From assembly GCF_900220995.1 (NCBI RefSeq), contig NZ_OBQF01000006.1:154680-218679 (forward strand): a stretch of 64,000 bases of DNA, written 5' to 3'. Position 1 is the stretch's first letter. Each line of letters starts with the position of its first letter. Origin of the DNA: Salinicoccus kekensis (lineage in GTDB: Bacteria > Bacillota > Bacilli > Staphylococcales > Salinicoccaceae). The translations under genes and the position numbers were made by a program. Shown here one piece after another: positions 8,879-18,322 of the stretch. The notes below the pieces were generated by a model. It was not told where the DNA came from and did no database searches. It saw only the letters and a program-made list of their open reading frames with translations.

Positions 8879-9220
8879 TCATCCGCTGACATGTTCACTT
8901 TCATTGTCCATCGGCGCTTCCTGTCTGATATAGCTGACGAGGCGGACTTTCAATTCCTCTTTATCAAAATCATAAACTTCGATATTCTCTTTTTTTTCAG
9001 TTGTGGCGACGACATCAACAAAATCGGGCAGGTCTTCCAAATTGAATTTTATGGTGAATGTCTCGAAGTCCTGCTCCGGGCTCGGCTTTTGTGCAACGAC
9101 CCTCTTCTTCACTCCTGTCAGGTCCGTCACTTTCGACCCGACGATCTCTTCAATTTCTTTTCCAAGCTGATCGATTGTAAATGTTTCGCCTTCTATCAAT
9201 GAAAATTTCTTTTCATGCAT
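8879..9220 (-). CDS. Hypothetical 113-residue acidic protein
   Basis: No family recognised. The product is 113 residues, acidic, soluble, with no signal peptide or membrane segment. It reads as mixed alpha/beta with alternating hydrophobic strands (FETFTIKFNLED, NIEVYDFDKEELKVRLVSY). The ATG has a GGAG site (GAAAGGAGAATG) upstream. It lies 28 bp downstream of the small coiled-coil lipoprotein gene on the same strand, so the two probably share a transcript. The ORF is credible because of the ribosome site, the clean codon use and the tight spacing. Confidence 0.65.
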   Translation of the reverse strand: MHEKKFSLIEGETFTIDQLGKEIEEIVGSKVTDLTGVKKRVVAQKPSPEQDFETFTIKFNLEDLPDFVDVVATTEKKENIEVYDFDKEELKVRLVSYIRQEAPMDNESEHVSG

Positions 9221-9248
9221 ATCGTCATTCTCCTTTCAGATTAACAGT

Positions 9249-9515
9249 CTATTCATCTTCCGGTGCCGCGTCGGATTCTTCTTCATCCTCATAGCTGTCG
9301 TCTGAATCACCCGAGAGCACTTCTTCAAGTTCTCTTTCCTTGTTCGTGATATCACTTTCAACCGCTTCGTTTTCACTCCGCACCTGTTGTATCTCGCTCT
9401 GAAGTTCACCGATATCCTCATTCACTTTTTCGAGATCTTTTTCCGCCTGTGTCGGCTCATTGCTGCATGCTGCTAAAAATACCGTCATAACGATTGCCAA
9501 AGCTGCTCTTTTCAA
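9249..9515 (-). CDS. Small coiled-coil lipoprotein
   Basis: Membrane-anchored lipoprotein of 88 residues. A short signal peptide ends in the lipobox LAAC, giving a mature N-terminal Cys at about residue 17. Residues 24-66 form a predicted coiled coil rich in E, K, Q and regularly spaced hydrophobics (DLEKVNEDIGELQSEIQQV), and the tail is strongly acidic. The start is TTG at 9515, seven bases after AAGGGGAG. This combination resembles small YkyA/Spx-type cell-wall lipoproteins only loosely, and function is unknown. Confidence 0.75.
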   Translation of the reverse strand: MKRAALAIVMTVFLAACSNEPTQAEKDLEKVNEDIGELQSEIQQVRSENEAVESDITNKERELEEVLSGDSDDSYEDEEESDAAPEDE

Positions 9516-9580
9516 TACAGACTCCCCTTTTTACCAATGCTGTCATTATAGCATTTTTGACGGGATTATTCTTTATGCAA

Positions 9581-9617
9581 ACAAAAAATATAGGTGATGC
9601 CTTCGACATCACCTATA
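9581..9617 (-). terminator. Rho-independent terminator of the first binding-protein gene
   Basis: TATAGGTGATG stem with complement, followed in the minus direction by TTTTTTG. Confidence 0.8.
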
Positions 9618-9628
9618 CCTCTTTTTCA

Positions 9629-11359
9629 TTATTCTGAAACAGTAGTCTCCCTGAGCTGATAGATGCCGAGCGCATCGATCTCAAAGTTCTCAACGTTCGA
9701 GTTGATTCCTGTAACAAAGTCCTGATGGTGGATGTAAATCATCGGTGCGATGTCCACAAGACCTTCCTGAAGTTCGCTGTAGATTTCCTCACGGGCTTCA
9801 GGATCTGTTTCGGTACGTCCTGCTTCGAGCAGCTCATCCACATTGTCGTTCGACAGGAATGAACGGTTGCCCGGATCGCCGTGCATTGTTGAATGCAGGA
9901 GTGGATACATGCCGTAATCCGCATCACCCGTCACTGTCGACCAGCCAAGCACGAACATATCATGGTCGCCGTTCGCTGTAGTTTCCAGATACGCACCCCA
10001 CTCGAGCTGTTGTACAGAAACATTGATATTGAGTTCTGCAAGTGCTTCCTGCATATAGACAGCAGTGTCTATACGCTGCGGCTGGTCATTCGTAAGGATT
10101 TCAATATCAAACCCATCTTCATGACCTGCTTCCGCCATCAGTTCCTGTGCACGTTCGAGGTCGTAAGTGATACCTTCGACACTGTCATCGTACCCGAAAA
10201 CGCCCGGGGCAAGCGGTCCTTCTGCAGGTGTTCCGACACCCTCATAAATACCCTCGATGATCGCTTCGCGGTCGATGGCATATGAGATCGCCTGACGCAC
10301 CAATGGATCATCCAATGGCTCCTGTTCCACGTTGAAGCCGACATATGACAAGCCGAGTGACGGTGTTAAATCGACTTCGGTCGAATCATGGGATTCGATG
10401 CGGTCGATGTTCGTCGGTTCTGCACCGCCTGCAATGTGGCTTGAGCCCGTCTCGATTTCAGCAAGACGTGCGCCTGTTTCCGGTACGACTTTGAACGTCA
10501 CCGTATCAAGCTGTGCCGCATTCTCATCGTCATGATACTCTGCGTAGTTCGCAAGCACGACATTTTCACCTGCAGCACGTGATTCGAATTCAAACGGTCC
10601 TGTGCCTACAGGATTGTCGGCAATATGGTTGCCGACTTCGTCGGTGATTGCATCTGCAACTTCCTCATGTGACTCTCCGCCTTCTTCACGGAGTTCGTAA
10701 TACTCTTCAACCGACATCTCTTCACCCGCTTCAGACAGCGCAGCTTCGTAGTCAGCATCAATCACTTCTTTGCTGATCATGCCGCCTGCATCATGCGCAA
10801 GGTGTGCAAGGATCGGTGCAAACGGGTATTCCAGGTTGATATGGACCGTGTAGTCATCGACTACGTCCACCCCGGTCACCATTTCATATAAGAACATACG
10901 TGGGGATGCGACCGCCGGGTCGAGTAAGCGTTCCAGGTTCGCTTCCACCACTTCTGCATTAAACTCTGTTCCGTCATGGAAAGTCACGCCTTCTTTCAAA
11001 GTGAACTCCCATGTCGTATCATCCACTTCTGTCCATTCTGTTGCCAGTCGCGGCTGGACTTCCATGTTCTCATCCAAGTATGTAAGTGATTCATACATGT
11101 TGTTACGCACGTTACTTGAAGGAACATCGTTGTTTCCGTGTGGATCGAGACTCACGATATCCGATGCTTCCGAAATGACAAGGTCTCCACCGCCGGATGC
11201 TTCACCTGAAGCGTCTTCAGTGCTTTCCCCGTTCTCGGTTGTCGCGTCATCTCCGTTCTCCGCCGCAGGATCGACATCACTGTCATCCGCACAGGCGACC
11301 AGTACTACGGAAAGAACTGCAACCATTGCCATCATCAGCAATAATCTGAAATTCTTCAT
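9629..11359 (-). CDS. Family-5 extracellular solute-binding lipoprotein (OppA/DppA type), copy 1
   Basis: Peptide-type ABC binding lipoprotein of 576 residues, anchored outside the membrane by the lipobox VLVACAD. The SBP_bac_5 fold is shown by ISEASDIVSLDPHGNND at the mature N-terminus, EFTLKEGVTFHDGTEFNA, DPLVRQAISYAIDREAI and the GWSTVTGDADY region. A long acidic linker rich in D, E and G follows the Cys, as is common in halotolerant bacteria. GGAGG precedes the ATG. It is one of four paralogues facing a permease operon. The ligand could be peptides, glutathione or similar; sequence alone does not decide. Confidence 0.9.
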   Translation of the reverse strand: MKNFRLLLMMAMVAVLSVVLVACADDSDVDPAAENGDDATTENGESTEDASGEASGGGDLVISEASDIVSLDPHGNNDVPSSNVRNNMYESLTYLDENMEVQPRLATEWTEVDDTTWEFTLKEGVTFHDGTEFNAEVVEANLERLLDPAVASPRMFLYEMVTGVDVVDDYTVHINLEYPFAPILAHLAHDAGGMISKEVIDADYEAALSEAGEEMSVEEYYELREEGGESHEEVADAITDEVGNHIADNPVGTGPFEFESRAAGENVVLANYAEYHDDENAAQLDTVTFKVVPETGARLAEIETGSSHIAGGAEPTNIDRIESHDSTEVDLTPSLGLSYVGFNVEQEPLDDPLVRQAISYAIDREAIIEGIYEGVGTPAEGPLAPGVFGYDDSVEGITYDLERAQELMAEAGHEDGFDIEILTNDQPQRIDTAVYMQEALAELNINVSVQQLEWGAYLETTANGDHDMFVLGWSTVTGDADYGMYPLLHSTMHGDPGNRSFLSNDNVDELLEAGRTETDPEAREEIYSELQEGLVDIAPMIYIHHQDFVTGINSNVENFEIDALGIYQLRETTVSE

Positions 11360-11479
11360 ACATTTACCTCCTATTATTAAAATTAAATGAAATTCCTGAC
11401 CTTTTTTTAATATACCTTAACTCTTTTTTAATTTCAATGAAGCTTTTGAAATATCTTACAATTATGAGAAATCACAAAC

Positions 11480-11506
11480 AAAAAAAGGAGGAATATTCCT
11501 CCTTTT
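11480..11506 (-). terminator. Rho-independent terminator of the second binding-protein gene
   Basis: AAAAGGAGGAATATTCCTCC is nearly self-complementary and ends in a seven-base T run on the minus strand. Confidence 0.75.
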
Positions 11507-11514
11507 AAATAATA

Positions 11515-13206
11515 TTATTCATTCAATGTAACTTCTCTGAAGTCAAAAATGTTGTAACTGTCGATATAAATGCCTTCCACATTGTTGTGGTATGCATTCA
11601 GGTTTTCACCGTGACGGACGAAAATTGCCGGTGCTTCATCGACCAGTATCTGCTGGGCCTCTTCATAAATCTGCTGGCGTTCATCATCATCTGTAACCTG
11701 TGCACCTTCATCAAGCAGTGCATCCAGCTCATCGTTGGCAAAGAAGGACCTGTTTCCTGTATCGCCCATATTATCTGAATGGAATAACGGTGCGATGCCG
11801 TTGTCCGGGTCACCTGTCGAGTTCGACCAGCCAAGGATGAACATATCATGTTCCCCGTTTGCCGTAGCATCGAGGTATGCACCCCATTCAACCTGCTCGA
11901 CATTGACATTGATGTTGAGGTCGCCAAGTGATTCCTGCAGGAATACGGCCATATCCACACGTTCAGGGTTATCATCGTTCACCATCAGGTTGATGTCGAA
12001 ACCGTCCCCGTGTCCTGCTTCTTCCAGTAACTCCTGTGCCCTGTCCGGATCATATTCGAGTCCTTCGAGATCTTCGGAATGTCCCAGTATACCAGGAGCA
12101 AGCGGTGCCACTGCAGGTTCGCCTGAATCATTGTACACTCCGGATAATACAGCTTCCTTATCGAATGCATGCGTAATCGCCTGACGGACGAGTGGATCAT
12201 CAAGCGGTTCACTCTCCACATTGAAACCGATATAGTCGATTGAGACCGATTCATTGCGGTCGAGTGTCACGTCGTCATTGCCTTCCACCCGGTCGATGTT
12301 GCTCGACTGTACTGCAAGAATGAAGTCCGATGATCCCGTTTCAAGTTCGGCAATGCGCGATCCCGTCTCTGACACCACTTTATAAGTGACGGAGTCTATC
12401 GTTGCCGGACCGTCCCGGTAGTCTTCATATTTGGTGAGTACGGTGTTTTCACCCGGGTTCCTGGATTCGAACTGCATATAGTTCGTACCGACAGGCTCCT
12501 GTTCTATCAGGGTGCTGACGTCCCCTGCAATGGCGTTCGCCACTTCCGCGTGTGCATCTCCGCCTTCTTCCCGGAGTTCATAATATTCCTCGACGGACAT
12601 ATCCTCCTCCGCTTCGGACAATGCATTCTCATAGTCCGCATCGATCAGATCCTTACTGACCAGCTTGCCGGCACCATGTGACAGGTTGTTCAGCAGCGGT
12701 GAATAAGGATACTCGAGCTCCAGCTGGACCGTGTAATCATCCACCACATTCACGTTTTCAACCATCTCCAGAAGGAAAGCCCTCGGGGAGGCTACAGCAG
12801 GGTCGAGTAAACGGTCGAAGTTCGCTTTGACGACTTCTGCATTGAATTCGCTGCCGTCATGGAAGACGACGCCTTCCTTCAACGTGAACTCCATCGTCGT
12901 CTCATCTACTTCTTCCCATTCTTCTGCAAGCAGCGGTACGATTTCAAAATTTTCATCCTGTGTGACCAGGCCTTCATATATCTCATCCCGTACCTGTTCA
13001 GACGGCACATCGTTGCTGCCGTGCGGGTCCATTGAGACCGCGTCACTCGGAATCGCAATCGTCAGATCGCCGCCGGCGGCTGTTTCTGTCTGATCGTCAG
13101 AAGCATCCCCTTCCGCCGCTTCCTCATCGACGCTGTCGTCATCAGTACATGCTGCAAGTACAAGCACCATTATACTGACTAAAAATAATTTCCAAAAGCT
13201 CTTCAT
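11515..13206 (-). CDS. Family-5 extracellular solute-binding lipoprotein, copy 2
   Basis: Binding lipoprotein of 563 residues with lipobox LAAC (LVLAACTDDD) and an acidic linker. Family-5 marks include IPSDAVSMDPHGSNDVPSEQ, FTLKEGVVFHDGSEFNAEVV and DPLVRQAITHAFDKEAV. It is closest within the window to copy 3, sharing long stretches such as the YDRNESVSIDYIGFN-like and EQVEWGAYLDATANGEHDMF-like regions. The start ATG follows GGGGGATGGGG. A CodY-like box lies about 65 bp upstream of the start, so amino-acid and GTP supply probably control it. It may deliver peptides to the shared permease. Confidence 0.9.
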   Translation of the reverse strand: MKSFWKLFLVSIMVLVLAACTDDDSVDEEAAEGDASDDQTETAAGGDLTIAIPSDAVSMDPHGSNDVPSEQVRDEIYEGLVTQDENFEIVPLLAEEWEEVDETTMEFTLKEGVVFHDGSEFNAEVVKANFDRLLDPAVASPRAFLLEMVENVNVVDDYTVQLELEYPYSPLLNNLSHGAGKLVSKDLIDADYENALSEAEEDMSVEEYYELREEGGDAHAEVANAIAGDVSTLIEQEPVGTNYMQFESRNPGENTVLTKYEDYRDGPATIDSVTYKVVSETGSRIAELETGSSDFILAVQSSNIDRVEGNDDVTLDRNESVSIDYIGFNVESEPLDDPLVRQAITHAFDKEAVLSGVYNDSGEPAVAPLAPGILGHSEDLEGLEYDPDRAQELLEEAGHGDGFDINLMVNDDNPERVDMAVFLQESLGDLNINVNVEQVEWGAYLDATANGEHDMFILGWSNSTGDPDNGIAPLFHSDNMGDTGNRSFFANDELDALLDEGAQVTDDDERQQIYEEAQQILVDEAPAIFVRHGENLNAYHNNVEGIYIDSYNIFDFREVTLNE

Positions 13207-13270
13207 TCCCCATCCCCCATTTCTCTAAGTTATTAACATAATACTTCATTCTGTGAATTCAATCAATATG

Positions 13271-13285
13271 AATTTTCTGAAAAGA
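13271..13285. promoter_or_regulatory. Candidate CodY box upstream of binding protein 2
   Basis: AATTTTCTGAAAAGA matches 13 of 15 bases of the CodY consensus AATTTTCWGAAAATT, in the promoter region of the copy 2 gene. Confidence 0.6.
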
Positions 13286-13326
13286 TAAATGTGTATCAAA
13301 TATAGATTCATGTAACCCAATGGTTA

Positions 13327-15006
13327 CTAATTGTTCAAAGATGCCCCACTGAAATCGAAGATATTGTAATTATCTATGACGAGACCCTCCACATCATTGC
13401 TGACCGCATTCAGATACTCGCCGTGGCGGACGAATATCACCGGTGCATGCTCGACTACCCTTTCCGTCGCTTCTTCATAAATTTCCTGGCGGGCGGCTTC
13501 ATCGGTCTCTCTCGAGCCTTCCTCAAGAAGTTCATCCATTTCTTCATTCTGGAAGTACGAGCGGTTTCCTGATGCACCGACATTGTCGGAATGGAACATC
13601 GGCATGATGCCATCATCCGGGTCGCCGGTCGTATTGCCCCATCCGAGCATGAACATTTCATGTTCTCCGTTTGATGTCGTGTCAAGGAAGGTCCCCCATT
13701 CGACCTGCTCGATTGTGAGGTCGATATTGAGGTCCGCCAGGGATTCCTGGAAGAACACCGCAGCATCCATACGCTCCGGATTGTCCTCATTGACCATCAG
13801 TGTAGTTTCGAATCCATCTTCATACCCTGCCTCCGCAAGCAGTTCGCGGGCGCCTTCCATATCATGATCCGGCCGTTCGATACTGTCGGAGTATCCAAGG
13901 ACACCCGGAGGAATCGGACCGACCGCTGGCTGACCGGAGTCATTGTAGACACCTGAGAGCACCGCTTCGCTGTCGAAGGCCATGGTCAATGCCTGACGCA
14001 CCCGGATATCATCGAAAGGTTCAGCCTGATTATTGAAGCCGATGTAATCGACCGACAGGGCATCCCGTCTTTCAAGTGTGACTTCATCATTATTTTCAAT
14101 CCTGTCGATATTGTTCGACTGCACATTCACCACAAACTCCGAATCACCGGTTTCAAGTTCTGCAATTCTGGATCCGACTTCCGTGACGACTTTGAAAGTC
14201 ACCGAGTCCAGGATTGCAGGATCGTCCCAGTACGCCTCGTATTTGGTGAATACGGTGTTTTCTCCCGGGTTCCTCGATTCAAACTGCAGATAATTGGTTC
14301 CGACCGGATGATTTTCAACTATTGCACCTGTACCACTGCTGATGGCATCGGCAACTTCATCAAACTCATCCCCATCCGCTTCACGCAGTTCATAATATTC
14401 CTCGAGTGTCACCTCCGACTCCGCTTCCGCCAAAGCATTTTCATAATCTTCATCAATCAGCTCTTTGCTGATCATCTTGCCGGCACCATGTGTCAGATTA
14501 CTGAGCAGCGGTGCAAACGGCTCTTCTGTCACCAGACGGATAGTGTAATCGTCGATGATTTCAACCTCTTCGATCATCTCCAGCAAAAATGCACGCGGTG
14601 ATGCGACTGCAGGATCCTGAATTCGGTCGATATTGGCTTCCACGACTTCAGCATTGAACAGACTGCCGTCATGAAACTCGACACCTTCCCTCAACTTGAA
14701 CTCCCATGTCACATCGTCAATCTGCTCCCATTCCTCGGCAAGGGCTGCAGTGATTTCCAGGTTTTCATCCTGTGTCAGCAGGCCCTCGTACACTACATCC
14801 CGCAGCTGTTCCGAAGGGTCATCATTACTGCCGTGAGGGTCCAGTGAAACAACATCACTCGGTACCGCGACTGTCATATCCCCTCCTGCCAATTCCTCGG
14901 CATTTCCATCGGATTCTGCGGCTTCTTCCACCCCTGTGTCATCTGTACAGGCAGCGAGAACCATTGCTGACGACAAAATTAAAATCAAGTGGTACAGACT
15001 TTTCAT
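13327..15006 (-). CDS. Family-5 extracellular solute-binding lipoprotein, copy 3
   Basis: Binding lipoprotein of 559 residues. The lipobox is LAAC (MVLAACTDDTG), followed by an acidic linker. AVPSDVVSLDPHGSNDDPSE, KLREGVEFHDGSLFNAEVVE and DIRVRQALTMAFDSEAVLSG mark SBP_bac_5. It is a recent-looking paralogue of copy 2: both end with a similar VIFVRHGE...YNIFDF C-terminus. GGAGGAGGATG precedes the ATG. No hairpin with a T run is visible after its stop, so transcription may continue toward copy 2. A CodY-like box lies about 80 bp upstream. Confidence 0.9.
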   Translation of the reverse strand: MKSLYHLILILSSAMVLAACTDDTGVEEAAESDGNAEELAGGDMTVAVPSDVVSLDPHGSNDDPSEQLRDVVYEGLLTQDENLEITAALAEEWEQIDDVTWEFKLREGVEFHDGSLFNAEVVEANIDRIQDPAVASPRAFLLEMIEEVEIIDDYTIRLVTEEPFAPLLSNLTHGAGKMISKELIDEDYENALAEAESEVTLEEYYELREADGDEFDEVADAISSGTGAIVENHPVGTNYLQFESRNPGENTVFTKYEAYWDDPAILDSVTFKVVTEVGSRIAELETGDSEFVVNVQSNNIDRIENNDEVTLERRDALSVDYIGFNNQAEPFDDIRVRQALTMAFDSEAVLSGVYNDSGQPAVGPIPPGVLGYSDSIERPDHDMEGARELLAEAGYEDGFETTLMVNEDNPERMDAAVFFQESLADLNIDLTIEQVEWGTFLDTTSNGEHEMFMLGWGNTTGDPDDGIMPMFHSDNVGASGNRSYFQNEEMDELLEEGSRETDEAARQEIYEEATERVVEHAPVIFVRHGEYLNAVSNDVEGLVIDNYNIFDFSGASLNN

Positions 15007-15084
15007 TTTTCATCCTCCTCCATAATATAAGTAGTTGGATTCTATTTTATGTGTAATTTATTCAAAAGTCATTACAAATCATAG

Positions 15085-15099
15085 AAAACTCTGAAAATT
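15085..15099. promoter_or_regulatory. Candidate CodY box upstream of binding protein 3
   Basis: AAAACTCTGAAAATT matches 12 of 15 bases of the CodY consensus; one half-site is perfect. It lies between the divergent copy 3 and alcohol dehydrogenase genes and could act on either. Confidence 0.5.
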
Positions 15100-15190
15100 T
15101 AATAATCTTATCATTAATCTGTCTTCGATGTTTATATTTCTTCTTTCAGGGAATTTAATATGAAAATCTCATGTAAAGGATGTGTCTATA

Positions 15191-16321
15191 TTGCAGGCTG
15201 TAACTGTACAAGGGAAAAATAAAGTCAAAGTCAAGAAGATGAAAGCACCTGAGATTCAGGAAGGCACGGATATGATCATACGGGTGACATCCACCGCAAT
15301 ATGTGGTTCGGATCTGCACCTGTTCCGTAAAAGCATGCCGATTACTAACGATTACATCATCGGCCACGAACCCATGGGCATCGTTGAGGAAGTAGGGCCG
15401 GGCGTCAAAAACAGGAAAGTCGGGGATCGTGTCGTCATCCCTTTCAACATCGGATGCGGGGATTGCCATTTCTGTAATAACCAGATGGAAAGCCAGTGCG
15501 ATAATTCCAATCCGCATCTCGACACAGGAGCATACTTCGGATTTGGTGAAGTGTTCGGCGACTATCCCGGCGGACAGGCGGAGTATTTGCGCGTACCTTA
15601 TGCAGACTTCACTTCATTCCTCGTTCCGGAAGACAGCGAACTCGAAGATGAAAGCCTCCTCTTCCTGTCGGATGTCATGCCGACAGCTTACTGGAGCGTA
15701 GATCACAGCGGCGTCAAAGAGGGCGACACGGTCGCCGTGCTTGGATCCGGTCCCATCGGCCTGATGACCCAGAAGTTTGCATGGATGAAAGGGGCGAGCC
15801 GTGTCATCGCCATCGACCATAACCAGGTGAGGCTCGACCATGCGAGACGCACGAACAACGTCGAAGCTTACAATTATAAGGAAATCAGCAATATCGGTGA
15901 TTATGTCCATGAAATTACAAAAGGCGGTGCCGAAGTGGTCATCGACTGTGTCGGCATGGACGGTGAAATCACCACTAAAGACCGCATCAAAACACTCGGC
16001 GGCCAGATCGGCACCATCGACCCGATCATACTGGCAGCGAGGATGGTCAAGAAGTTCGGCACCATCCAGCTGACGGGCATATACGGTGCACCGGGAACAG
16101 GATATCCATTGCACCGCATCTTCTCACGCAATATCACCGTCAAAGCCGGTCAGGCACCGGTCATCCATTATATGACGGAGCTCTATCAGATGGTGAAGGA
16201 CGGAAAAATCGACCCGACTGACATCATCACCCATAACGTACCGCTCAAGAAAGCTGAAAAGATGTATAATATCTTCAACAACCATGACGACGGCTGCATC
16301 AAAGTCGTCATGAAACCATAA
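15191..16321 (+). CDS. Zinc-dependent alcohol dehydrogenase, formaldehyde-dehydrogenase-like (MDR)
   Basis: Medium-chain dehydrogenase of 376 residues. Catalytic zinc ligands are C38 (STAICGSDLHLF) and H59/E60 (IIGHEPMG). The structural zinc loop has the C-x2-C-x2-C-x7-C pattern in CGDCHFCNNQMESQC. The nucleotide fold follows with VLGSGPIGLM. It resembles the FdhA/threonine-dehydrogenase-like group often annotated as glutathione-dependent formaldehyde dehydrogenase. I choose TTG at 15191: AAAGGATGTG (15175-15184) is six bases away, whereas a GTG at 15182 overlaps that ribosome site. It interrupts the binding-protein cluster and has its own terminator, so it may be unrelated to uptake. Confidence 0.85.
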   Translation: MQAVTVQGKNKVKVKKMKAPEIQEGTDMIIRVTSTAICGSDLHLFRKSMPITNDYIIGHEPMGIVEEVGPGVKNRKVGDRVVIPFNIGCGDCHFCNNQMESQCDNSNPHLDTGAYFGFGEVFGDYPGGQAEYLRVPYADFTSFLVPEDSELEDESLLFLSDVMPTAYWSVDHSGVKEGDTVAVLGSGPIGLMTQKFAWMKGASRVIAIDHNQVRLDHARRTNNVEAYNYKEISNIGDYVHEITKGGAEVVIDCVGMDGEITTKDRIKTLGGQIGTIDPIILAARMVKKFGTIQLTGIYGAPGTGYPLHRIFSRNITVKAGQAPVIHYMTELYQMVKDGKIDPTDIITHNVPLKKAEKMYNIFNNHDDGCIKVVMKP

Positions 16322-16336
16322 TTCAAACAAAACCTT

Positions 16337-16368
16337 AAGACCCGTGCCGGGTTCCCGGCACGGGTCTT
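16337..16368. terminator. Bidirectional rho-independent terminator
   Basis: A 15-bp perfect stem (AAGACCCGTGCCGGG and complement) lies between the convergent dehydrogenase and binding protein 4. Confidence 0.85.
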
Positions 16369-16372
16369 ATTA

Positions 16373-18052
16373 TTATTCCGTCAAAGTCACATCACGGAAA
16401 TCAGGTTTGATGAAGTCGTCTATATACAGACCCTCCACCTCGCTTCTGTATGCATTCAGGCTGATGCTTTCGTTGAAGTAGATCGCCGGTGCATCTTCCA
16501 CCAGAATAGCTTCGGCTTCTTCATATATTTCGGCGCGTGCTGCTTCATCTTTTTCCTCACGGCCTGCTTCGAGCAGTGCATCCAGTTCCTGGTTGTCATA
16601 AAATGTGCGGTTGCCTGCGGCACCATGCATGCTCGAATGGAACAGCGGCCAGAGTGCCTGATCAGGGTCCCCTGTGAAGTTCGGCCATCCCAGAAGAAAG
16701 ATGTCATGCTCCCCTGAGGATGCTTCTTCAAGGTATGTGCCCCACTCGATCTGCTCCACAGTGGCTGAAATATTCAGCTCGGCGAGTGCCTCCTGCAGAT
16801 AGATCGCCGTATCCACTCTTTCCGGTGTGTCATTTGTGATGATGCTGAGTTCGAAGCCGTCTTCGTGCCCTGCCTCTGCCATCAGCCTTTCGGCTTCTTC
16901 AAGGTCATATTCAAACCCCGCATTGTCTGCAGTGTGTCCGGCCATGCCTTCGATCAGGGGACCGTCAGGCACCCTGCCCATATTGTTGTAGATGCCTTCC
17001 ATGATTTCATCCCTGTCCACCGCATGGGAGATCGCCTGCCTGACCCGCACATCATCGAGCGGTGCCTTTTGGGTGTTGAACCCGATGAAATTGATGGCGA
17101 CGTTGGAATTATCGTAAGCTTCCGTTTCCGGGTGGTTTTCTATCCTTTCGACATTGCTTGATTCATAGTTGAATATGATATGTGACGTGCCCGTTTCAAG
17201 TTCGGCCATCCTTGCGCCTGTTTCAGCAACAATCTTGAAGGTGATGCTGTCCAGGTGCATCGGACCCTGCCAGTAGTCTTCGTTTTTCGCGAGTACAATG
17301 CTCTCCCCCGGAGTCCTCGACTCGAACTTCGCATAATTCGTGCCGACGGGGTTCTGGTCGACCACGGCACCGAGCTCTCCTGAAATCTCATCAGCCGCTT
17401 CTTCAAACTCCTCCCCGCCGTCTTCGCGCAGTGCATAATATTCCTCAACTGAATATCCGGCACCTGAACTTTCAATCGCCTGTATGTAGTCTTCATCTAT
17501 GACCTCTTTACTGATCATACCACCGCCGTCGTGTGTCAGATGATTGAGCAGCGGTGCAAATGGATACTCGGTTGTGAGTTCAACCGTAAATTCATCAATG
17601 ACTTCAACTTCCGATATCATTTCAAAAAGGCTCAGCCTTGGAGAGGCCATGGCAGGATCGGTCAGCCTGTCGAGATTCGCCTTGACGACTTCTGCGTTGA
17701 ATTTGCTGCCATCATGGAACTCCACATCTTCCCTCAGCTCGAACCGCCAGGTCAGATCGTCCAGCTGTTCCCATTCTTCAGCGAGCAGCGGTTCAATCTC
17801 AAAGTTTTCGTCCTGAGTGACAAGTCCTTCATAAATCGTGTTCCTGACCTGATCCGAATATAATTCGTTGCTGGCATGCGGATCGAGTGACACGATATCA
17901 TTACCCGTGGATATGACGAGATCTCCGCCGGTCTCTGCTTCACCCGCCTCTGCTTGGTCTGCTGTGCCTTCCCCCACTTCACTGTCGTCACTGCAGGCGG
18001 AAAGCACCGTGATGAACGTCATTAAAAATGCAAACCTGAATATGTATTTCAT
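16373..18052 (-). CDS. Family-5 extracellular solute-binding lipoprotein, copy 4
   Basis: Binding lipoprotein of 559 residues with lipobox LSAC (TVLSACSDDS) and an acidic linker. Family-5 marks are STGNDIVSLDPHASNELYSD, ELREDVEFHDGSKFNAEVVK and DVRVRQAISHAVDRDEIMEG. It lies nearest to the permease operon, which is divergent from it across a 270-bp region, so it is the most likely original partner of that transporter. It resembles copy 1 in the GWPNFTGDPDQALWPLFHSS-like region as well as copies 2 and 3. The start ATG is preceded by GAGGGGGTT. Confidence 0.9.
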   Translation of the reverse strand: MKYIFRFAFLMTFITVLSACSDDSEVGEGTADQAEAGEAETGGDLVISTGNDIVSLDPHASNELYSDQVRNTIYEGLVTQDENFEIEPLLAEEWEQLDDLTWRFELREDVEFHDGSKFNAEVVKANLDRLTDPAMASPRLSLFEMISEVEVIDEFTVELTTEYPFAPLLNHLTHDGGGMISKEVIDEDYIQAIESSGAGYSVEEYYALREDGGEEFEEAADEISGELGAVVDQNPVGTNYAKFESRTPGESIVLAKNEDYWQGPMHLDSITFKIVAETGARMAELETGTSHIIFNYESSNVERIENHPETEAYDNSNVAINFIGFNTQKAPLDDVRVRQAISHAVDRDEIMEGIYNNMGRVPDGPLIEGMAGHTADNAGFEYDLEEAERLMAEAGHEDGFELSIITNDTPERVDTAIYLQEALAELNISATVEQIEWGTYLEEASSGEHDIFLLGWPNFTGDPDQALWPLFHSSMHGAAGNRTFYDNQELDALLEAGREEKDEAARAEIYEEAEAILVEDAPAIYFNESISLNAYRSEVEGLYIDDFIKPDFRDVTLTE

Positions 18053-18322
18053 TTGAAAAACCCCCTCAAATTTTAATTCCTATCCAGTTACCCGGAATTA
18101 TTTCCTATTGTAACACTATGAATTAGAATTTGTAAACGGTTTTCCTTGTTTTATTAGTACATTATTAGTTACATTTTAAGTTATTCCGGGGCACTTTGTG
18201 ATTTAATTCTCCTTATTTAACATTGCTATTATGCATGCGAAAATGTATTATTATTTAATAGCTATATTATAAGTATAGTTTTCACACTATTCCTAAATTT
18301 CTATGATAAGGGGGTCTCTTGA
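18053..18322. promoter_or_regulatory. Divergent promoter region between binding protein 4 and the permease operon
   Basis: AT-rich 270-bp region. CTATA-TTATAAG-TATAG near 18262 is a short inverted repeat with a TATA-like -10 for the plus-strand operon. I find no good CodY box here. Confidence 0.4.

Noticed and set aside
13313..13328. Terminator after binding protein 3
   Set aside because: GTAACC-CAAT-GGTTAC can pair, but it lacks a T run and overlaps the stop codon.
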